NCBI RefSeq assembly: GCF_003598715.1
Contig: NZ_QZFU01000036.1
Location: forward strand, 62,001-126,000
DNA: 64,000 nucleotides
Reading direction: 5' to 3'
Source: Nocardia panacis
GTDB lineage: Bacteria; Actinomycetota; Actinomycetes; Mycobacteriales; Mycobacteriaceae
The notes under the pieces are model-generated. The model was not told the DNA's origin. It saw only the letters and a program-made list of their open reading frames with translations, and searched no databases. Position 1 is the first letter of the stretch, and each line of letters starts with the position of its first letter. Below are positions 59,106-64,000 of this stretch, piece by piece. The position numbers and the translations under genes were made by a program.

Positions 59106-59391
59106 GGCACGCTCCCGAATCGGCTCCGAACGAACCGGCCGACGGCATCGCCGACAGGTTCTCTTCGGGGAAGGTCATGGGAATCCGATACCCGAAACAG
59201 GCGCGTGTGAGTCGCTCCAGAAATGGATGAAACAATGTACCCCCTAGGGTGCCCAGAATCGACCCGTCACCAACGGGTCGGAGCGCTTGTCGAGGCCGAC
59301 CTTCGGAAGGTATCGCACGCTCGGCCGTGCAATACGTCGGCACAATATCGCGGACCGAGTACAGCCGCAGTTGGCCTCCCAACTCTCCCAC
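59098..59391 (-). CDS. doubtful 97-residue upstream open reading frame of the regulator
   Basis: From GTG 59391, within the presumed long leader of the regulator transcript; its stop overlaps the regulator start by 8 bp. No domain is recognised and the ribosome site is weak. A shorter frame beginning at MTFPEENLSAMPSAGSFG inside it could act as a coupled leader peptide. Confidence 0.25.
   Translation of the reverse strand: MGELGGQLRLYSVRDIVPTYCTAERAIPSEGRPRQALRPVGDGSILGTLGGTLFHPFLERLTRACFGYRIPMTFPEENLSAMPSAGSFGADSGACHE
59239..59251. promoter_or_regulatory. second CCCCC/GGG dyad in the regulator leader
   Basis: ACCCCCTAGGGTG, similar to the cluster dyad on the minus strand but with a shorter spacer and without a TAnnnT at 20 nt. 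Possible feedback site. Confidence 0.35.
59260..59280. other. hairpin in the regulator leader
   Basis: CGACCCGT, loop CACCA, ACGGGTCG: a perfect 8-bp stem within the presumed leader. Could be a leader structure or an early terminator. Confidence 0.35.
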
Positions 59392-59483
59392 CGCGCCTTC
59401 GGGCCCGAACCCCCTGCTGGAATCGAGTACAGATCACAGGCGAGCAGCATGTTTGTCAAATTTCACAAGAATTATGTACTCCG

Positions 59484-59530
59484 ATCCTAATCGGAGATGC
59501 GCCCACCTGCATCCCCCGACCGGGGGACCC
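59484..59530 (-). promoter_or_regulatory. activator-type promoter of the LuxR-type gene
   Basis: On the minus strand: CCCCCGGTCGGGGGATG (complement of 59510-59526), exactly 20 nt, then TAGGAT (complement of 59484-59489). It is the third copy of the cluster module. The leader to ATG 59105 would be about 370 nt. Confidence 0.65.
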
Positions 59531-59725
59531 AGATTACTGTGGTAAAAGCACCGAACTTTTGGTCATCGACATTTTCCGCCACCACCGCCCCTGCGCTCGG
59601 ACGATCCGTCCGCGACGGACCATTCCGAGCGCCTATCCCGGCGCCGCGACACCCGCGCCGGGGTCGTGGACCGGCTTTGGGACGACGCGCGGCAACTCCC
59701 CTACCACCCGACCGCGCCGCCCACC
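59531..59725. other. spacer between the ketopantoate reductase-like gene and the regulator promoter
   Basis: Downstream of the minus-strand operon. An AT-rich part (59530-59580) precedes GC-rich DNA. No terminator hairpin with T-run and no gene are evident. Confidence 0.4.
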
Positions 59726-60640
59726 TCACACCGACGCCGCGCCCACCCGCTCCACCAGGCCCCGCGTCAGCGGCGCCGGTACGGCATGAGCTTCCCCCGC
59801 CCGCAGCAGCGCGCCGCCGATGGCGTCCAGTTCCAGCGGCAGCTCGGCCGCGGCGTCGCGCTGCATGGACGACATCGTCTCCTCCGGGAAACCGTCGTAG
59901 AAGCGCAGTGCCGCATCGACATCCGCGGCGACCCCTACGGCCCGACAGATCCCGGCGACTTCCTCGAGCAGCTCGATCAACTCCGCGCGGTGTTCGGTGC
60001 GCACGCTGCCGATCGGTGCCCGGTAGTAGGTCGTCATCAGCGCGAACGGCGCCAGCGCGAACAGCTTTCGCCAGAGCATGGCCGTCTCGTCCTCCTGCAC
60101 GCTCGCGCGCAGGCCCGCATCGTTCAATACCCCGGCCCACTCGGTGAGGCGCTCGCGCACCACCGGCGCACCGGCGAGGTCGATCTCCGCGAACGCGCTG
60201 CCGTGCACGATGCGCCCCGGCGCGGTCCGCGTCGATTCGGCTCGAATCACCCCCGGCGCGACCAACTCCGGCCGGTACCGTTCGCGCAGCGCGCCCGGAT
60301 GCTCGACGCCGTTGAGCAATGGCACGAGCAGCGCGTCACCGGTCGCCTCCGGCGCGAGGGATCGCACGGCCGCGCTCAGCGCGGTCTGTTTCACCGTGAT
60401 GAAGCACAGGTCGGCGGGCTCGCGCAGTTCGGTGTCCGCCTCGACCCGCGCCTCGAATTCGCCGAATTGCTTGCTGCGCACCCGAATCCCGCCCGCGCGC
60501 AGCTCCCGCACCGTCTCCGGCCGCCCCAGGCAGATCACTCGATGACCGGCTCGGGCCAGCAGCGCCGCGAGCAGTCCCCCGATGCCGCCGGGGCCGAGCA
60601 CGCACACCGTGTACTTCGGCGAATTCGCCATCGTCACCAT
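59726..60640 (-). CDS. ketopantoate reductase-like protein, last gene of the ligase operon
   Basis: 304 residues from ATG 60640. Cofactor loop VLGPGGIGGLLAALLARAG, LCFITVKQTA, PLLNGVEH and the catalytic Lys in MLWRKLFALAPF. It shares family but little detail with the protein at 41.3 kb. In this operon it probably reduces a 2-oxo intermediate with NADPH. Confidence 0.88.
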   Translation of the reverse strand: MVTMANSPKYTVCVLGPGGIGGLLAALLARAGHRVICLGRPETVRELRAGGIRVRSKQFGEFEARVEADTELREPADLCFITVKQTALSAAVRSLAPEATGDALLVPLLNGVEHPGALRERYRPELVAPGVIRAESTRTAPGRIVHGSAFAEIDLAGAPVVRERLTEWAGVLNDAGLRASVQEDETAMLWRKLFALAPFALMTTYYRAPIGSVRTEHRAELIELLEEVAGICRAVGVAADVDAALRFYDGFPEETMSSMQRDAAAELPLELDAIGGALLRAGEAHAVPAPLTRGLVERVGAASV

Positions 60641-60696
60641 CCTTTTCGACTGTGGGAATTATCGCAGTCGCGATCGGAGGCCGCGCGGCGGGCGAA

Positions 60697-61962
60697 TCAC
60701 CGCTGCGGAAACCAGACGTCGTCGGGACCGAGATCTTCCACCCGGTAGCAACCCAAAGCGCTGATCATGAGCCGCATTTCGAGGGCGAGGCAGTCGAGCA
60801 ACGCCGAGAGTCCCCGCTCCGGATCCGCATCGGCCGCGATCAGTGCCGCCCGCCCCAGACCGACCGCCGAGGCCCCCAGGGCGAGGCATTTCACCGCCCT
60901 ACCGCCCTCCCAGATCCGGCCCGAGACCAGTAGACAGTGCTCGCGCGCGTCGACCCGGCGCAGGCACTCCGCCAACGGCAGCCCCACCTGGTCCAGGAAT
61001 CCGAGCGGCGCCCAGCCCGAACCGCCCTCGGCTCCGTCCACGGTCACCGCGTCGGCCCCGGCCGCCCACGCGAGGGCGCTCGCCAGAGCCACATCCCGCG
61101 CGGGCGGCAGTTTCACCCACACCCGGCAGCGCGGATAGTTGTTGCGCATCAACCGAATCTGTTGGCGCAGCACCTCTTCGGTGAAGGTGCCGGGGGTGCC
61201 GCAGCGCAGGACCGGTGCGTCGGCCACGCCGTAGAGATCGACCAGGTCGTACTGCGCCTCGAGCCGCGGCGCGCGCTCCCGCGGCACCAGGGTCATCCCG
61301 CCCAGGCCGGGTTTGGCGCCCTGGCCGACCTTCAGTTCGAAGCCCAGCCTGCCGGTGCTCAGCAGCGGTTCGACGGCCGGATCGCTGTAGATCAGATTCC
61401 ACACCTCGGCGTCGGCGTCCTCGGTGCTCTGCTGCACGATGACACCGCCGACACCGTCGGGCACCGCCTTGGCGTACTCGGTGATCCGCGCCAGCAGCGC
61501 GCTCGGATCCTCCGCGACCATCCGGCCGTAGCCGGAGACGGGCACGATGTTCTCCCCGATCACCATGGGGATGCCGGCCGCGCCCGCCTGCCTGGCGACC
61601 GTGACGCCGAGATCGCCGGAGACCGCCGCCGTCGATCCGAAGGCCGAGATATACACCGGCAGTGTGGAATTCAACCCGCCGACGACGGCCGACAGATCGA
61701 CGTCGGCGGCGCGGGGTTCGCGCCCCAACTCGACCAGCGCGGCCATCCGGTTGGGCACGAAGACCGGCGGCACCAGCCGAGCCCGATCCAGTGCGTCGGC
61801 CTGCGTCGGATCCGCGGTGCGGGATTCGCCGAACAGTGCCGAACCGTAGCGGGTGTGGTCGGGGAAGATCGCCCCGGCTCCCGCCCTGGCCCGAGCGCGC
61901 ACCCGCGCTTGCGGAAATCCGGTCGCGGACAAGGATTCCGCGGGTTCGGCCCGGTCGTTCAA
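60697..61962 (-). CDS. FMN-dependent glutamate synthase-like protein
   Basis: 421 residues. TTG 61962 overlaps the upstream stop by 4 bp (TTGA), which decides the start. ELKVGQGAKPGLGGMTLVP, VWVKLPPARDVALASALAWA, AGADAVTVDGAEGGSG and ALGASAVGLGRAAL are the FMN-barrel motifs of the GltB central domain; glutaminase and C-terminal domains are absent, as in stand-alone archaeal-type GltS subunits. Such enzymes reductively aminate 2-oxo acids or act as specialised oxidoreductases. No Fe-S Cys cluster is evident. Confidence 0.85.
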   Translation of the reverse strand: MNDRAEPAESLSATGFPQARVRARARAGAGAIFPDHTRYGSALFGESRTADPTQADALDRARLVPPVFVPNRMAALVELGREPRAADVDLSAVVGGLNSTLPVYISAFGSTAAVSGDLGVTVARQAGAAGIPMVIGENIVPVSGYGRMVAEDPSALLARITEYAKAVPDGVGGVIVQQSTEDADAEVWNLIYSDPAVEPLLSTGRLGFELKVGQGAKPGLGGMTLVPRERAPRLEAQYDLVDLYGVADAPVLRCGTPGTFTEEVLRQQIRLMRNNYPRCRVWVKLPPARDVALASALAWAAGADAVTVDGAEGGSGWAPLGFLDQVGLPLAECLRRVDAREHCLLVSGRIWEGGRAVKCLALGASAVGLGRAALIAADADPERGLSALLDCLALEMRLMISALGCYRVEDLGPDDVWFPQR

Positions 61963-62954
61963 GGCCGGGCCTGTCCGGGTAGCTTCGGATAGGCCGTGGC
62001 CTGCCAGACCGCGTCGAGTCCGCCCAGGAACCGGGTGAACCGCTCGACACCGAGGCCGAATCCGGCGCTGGCCGGGATGCCTTTCCTGGCCAGCGTCAGG
62101 TACCACTCGTATTTGCCCGGATTCTCCCCCGTCTCCCGGATGCGGGCCAGCAGCCTGCGGTAGTCCGACTCGCGTTCGCTGCCGCTCATCATTTCTCCGT
62201 ATCCGCCGGGGAAGATCAGGTCGAAATTGCGCAGCACCCCTGGATCCCGCTCGTTCTCCCGATCGTAGAAGCCGCGCGAACCCTTCGGATAGTCGATGAC
62301 GAAGAACGGGTGCGCCGCCTTCGCGGAGACGAGTTCCTCACCGCTCCACTCGATCTCGGTGTCGGCGCTCTGCGGATACCCGAGCTCGACGAGTTCTGCG
62401 ACGACGGCCGAATGTCGTTTGCGCTCATAGGGTTCGGCGACCGCGAGCCGCAGTTCGCCGGGGTCGCGGCCCAACACATCGAGCTCGGCGGCGCAGGTCT
62501 GCACCACCTGCCGCACGCAGTGCCGGGTCAGGCGCTCGGCGACCTCCATCGCCTCTTCGCGGGAGCCATCGGCGATCTCGACATCGAGCTGGTGGAATTC
62601 CACCAGATGCCGATGGGTCACCGCGGTTTCCAGCGGCTCGAGCCGAACATTGGGGGCCACGTGGAAGATCTTTCCGAAGCTGAGCAGCGACGCCTGTTTG
62701 TACAGGATTCCACTGGTCATCAACTTGTAGCGGTGCCCGTAATAGTCGACGTCGACCTGCTTGGCGCCCCGCGCGCCCGGATCGGTCACCGGGCCGATGA
62801 TCGGCGCCAACATCTCGGTGAATCCTTCGCCCGCGAGGAATTCGCGTGCGGCGCTGAGGAATCTGCCCTGCAGGACCAGGGCCGCGGCGGTGCGCGGGGA
62901 GGTCAGGTGGTCATAGGGGGTCGGAAGGGCGGTCGTCATCGGTTCGGTATCCAT
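61959..62954 (-). CDS. AsnA/asparaginyl-tRNA synthetase-like amide synthetase
   Basis: 331 residues from ATG 62954 (ATG 62939 is also possible). Class II aaRS catalytic core: motif 2 region FHVAPNVRLEPLE with HRHLVEFHQLDVEI, and motif 3 GFGLGVERFTRFLGG. The N-terminal anticodon-binding OB domain is missing, so it cannot be a normal AsnRS; it resembles the archaeal AsnRS-related asparagine synthetase (AS-AR). It would adenylate a carboxylate and transfer ammonia or an amine. TTGA overlap with the FMN protein. Confidence 0.85.
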   Translation of the reverse strand: MDTEPMTTALPTPYDHLTSPRTAAALVLQGRFLSAAREFLAGEGFTEMLAPIIGPVTDPGARGAKQVDVDYYGHRYKLMTSGILYKQASLLSFGKIFHVAPNVRLEPLETAVTHRHLVEFHQLDVEIADGSREEAMEVAERLTRHCVRQVVQTCAAELDVLGRDPGELRLAVAEPYERKRHSAVVAELVELGYPQSADTEIEWSGEELVSAKAAHPFFVIDYPKGSRGFYDRENERDPGVLRNFDLIFPGGYGEMMSGSERESDYRRLLARIRETGENPGKYEWYLTLARKGIPASAGFGLGVERFTRFLGGLDAVWQATAYPKLPGQARP

Positions 62955-62998
62955 GGTCTGGCGGTCGCTCCCAGGACGAGGGTGAGGGGCGGGATCGG

Positions 62999-64000
62999 TT
63001 ACAGCAGTTGATGTTCGAGTTGCCGCAGCGCCCGATACGAGGACCGGATCACCTCGGGATCGGGGTGCACGAGAAACACCACGCCCGGCGAGGAATTCAG
63101 GTCGACGGTCGGCCTGGTCGGCTGGGCTTGGGCGAACCGGAAGCGCGCGCTCTCGAACGCGGGCAGCCGCGCCAGCGCCGCGGCCAGCTCCGCGCGCGGG
63201 AACGGCAGCTCCCGGCGGGCGATCAGGTTGACGCAGCGCGCGGGTTCCGCTCGGTCGTACACCGCCGCTCGCGCGGCCAACGCCCGGCCGCCGCCCGCGT
63301 AGCAGTCCAGGGTCAGATCCACCTGGTTGACGCCGGTGCATCGATCCAGCGCCGCCGGATTGGCCAGACCCGACAACCGGGCGCCGGTCTCCAGCAGCAT
63401 CGGGCCGAGCGCGGTCCGGATCAGCTCGGTGTGCGCGGGTCCGTTGACGACGCCCAGCGCGTCCAGGCAGCCGCGCACGTACTCGAGCAGTTCGGGCAGC
63501 CACGGATCCCGCGGCGACACCAGATCCTCGAAATCGTAGATGCGGCGCCCGTCCGCGCTGGTTCGCTTGCGGCTGATCCACACATCGGTGCACCAGTGCT
63601 CGCCGTCGCGGCTGACCGAGTTGACGATGTACTCCTCGCCCACGAGATACTCCTGGGCCAGCGCCACCGCGTTGGTGCGCAACATCAGGTTGGTCTTGCC
63701 CAGGATCGACGCCGCGGCCGCGCGCACCTCCGCATCGGTCGCGCAGATGAACACGTCGTCGGATCCGGCGCTGTCGAGCGGTTTGACCACGATTCGGTCC
63801 AGACCGGCGCAGCGGCGCCACTGCAGCACCGCCTCGACGTCGCTGCTGGTGTACTGCCGCGCGGTGCGCAGTCCGGCCGCCGCCACCGCCTCGAGCATCA
63901 GATACTTGTCGCGCCGGATCCCCGACAGCGCGGGATCGTTGCCGCGCAGTCCCAGCTTCCAGGCGATCTCGTCGGCGGCTTCGATCCCGAACTCGCTGGC
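62999..64000 (-). CDS. ATP-grasp carboxylate-amine ligase, 5' end outside window
   Basis: At least 333 residues; the frame continues past the window end (RRDKYLMLEAVAAAGLRTAR). ATP-grasp motifs: VVKPLDSAGSDDVFI (Lys and Gly loop), AQEYLVGEEYIVNSVSRDG (hinge Glu) and GPMLLETGARLSGLANP (metal-binding Glu/Asn). Family members join a carboxylate to an amine through an acyl phosphate. It is the first visible gene of a four-gene operon. Confidence 0.88.
   Translation of the reverse strand, partial: ASEFGIEAADEIAWKLGLRGNDPALSGIRRDKYLMLEAVAAAGLRTARQYTSSDVEAVLQWRRCAGLDRIVVKPLDSAGSDDVFICATDAEVRAAAASILGKTNLMLRTNAVALAQEYLVGEEYIVNSVSRDGEHWCTDVWISRKRTSADGRRIYDFEDLVSPRDPWLPELLEYVRGCLDALGVVNGPAHTELIRTALGPMLLETGARLSGLANPAALDRCTGVNQVDLTLDCYAGGGRALAARAAVYDRAEPARCVNLIARRELPFPRAELAAALARLPAFESARFRFAQAQPTRPTVDLNSSPGVVFLVHPDPEVIRSSYRALRQLEHQLL

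Noticed and set aside
61959..62954. Housekeeping asparaginyl-tRNA synthetase
   Set aside because: The anticodon-binding domain is missing and the context is a small biosynthetic operon.
1..64000. CRISPR arrays, tRNA or rRNA genes
   Set aside because: No regularly spaced direct repeats of CRISPR size, and no tRNA T-loop or cloverleaf pattern or rRNA segment was recognised on either strand.

Overview
The window is high-GC actinobacterial DNA, most likely from Nocardia or a close relative. This is inferred from codon bias, abundant GTG starts, 4-bp start/stop overlaps, leaderless promoters (a TAnnnT box 6-7 nt before the start codon), an F420-dependent oxidoreductase, a CYP157-like P450 and a DUF5919/Nudix pair. 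No rRNA, tRNA or CRISPR array was seen.

Layout. 1-5 kb: end of a DUF4185-like protein, an F420-dependent oxidoreductase coupled to a 43-residue peptide, a metal-sensing ArsR regulator with a CDF exporter, and a formate/nitrite-type channel. 5-11.4 kb: OsmC plus an acyl-CoA dehydrogenase-like protein divergent from a TetR gene with paired operators, then a P450 without the ExxR arginine, a frameshifted MarR-type gene and an aldo/keto reductase. 11.8-16.3 kb: a compact five-gene operon (two cupins, a C7-cyclitol synthase-type sugar phosphate cyclase, a zinc alcohol dehydrogenase and an O-methyltransferase) that looks like a small cyclitol pathway.

16.5-27 kb is an accessory region. It holds a ten-gene chain of small unknown proteins (17.0-21.2 kb, minus strand) joined mostly by GTGA/ATGA overlaps and ending in a nuclease-like coiled-coil protein. 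Divergent from it is a leaderless HTH-DUF5919/Nudix pair. Then come a frameshifted IS256-family element, a propeller protein, a GTTCC-rich repeat patch and an IS3-family fragment that has destroyed a DegT-type aminotransferase gene. 27-36 kb holds a mixture: nucleoside-permease lipoprotein, a seven-unit 42-residue RCC1-like repeat protein, alcohol dehydrogenase, alpha/beta hydrolase and secreted or membrane proteins. 36-39 kb is a cyclodipeptide locus (2OG-Fe(II) oxygenase, broken by one base, then CDPS, then MFS exporter). 39.4-40.7 kb carries two tail-to-tail duplicated HTH regulators. 41-43 kb has a ketopantoate reductase-like gene with a GntR/FCD regulator.

43.2-59.5 kb is a polyketide cluster: P450; one-module iterative reducing PKS (KS-AT-DH-cMT-ER-KR-ACP-TE); flavin-dependent halogenase-like protein; SDR; FATP-type acyl-CoA synthetase; hotdog thioesterase; and, across a strong bidirectional terminator, a NarL/LuxR-type regulator. 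The same promoter module (a CCCCC/GGGGG dyad ending in ATG, exactly 20 nt, then TAnnnT) lies upstream of the P450, the PKS and the regulator, so these three transcripts probably form one regulon. 59.7-64 kb holds a second operon on the minus strand: ATP-grasp ligase (running off the window), AsnA/AsnRS-like amide synthetase, FMN glutamate-synthase-like protein and ketopantoate reductase-like protein. It suggests a pathway making an amidated or ligated amino-acid-like metabolite.
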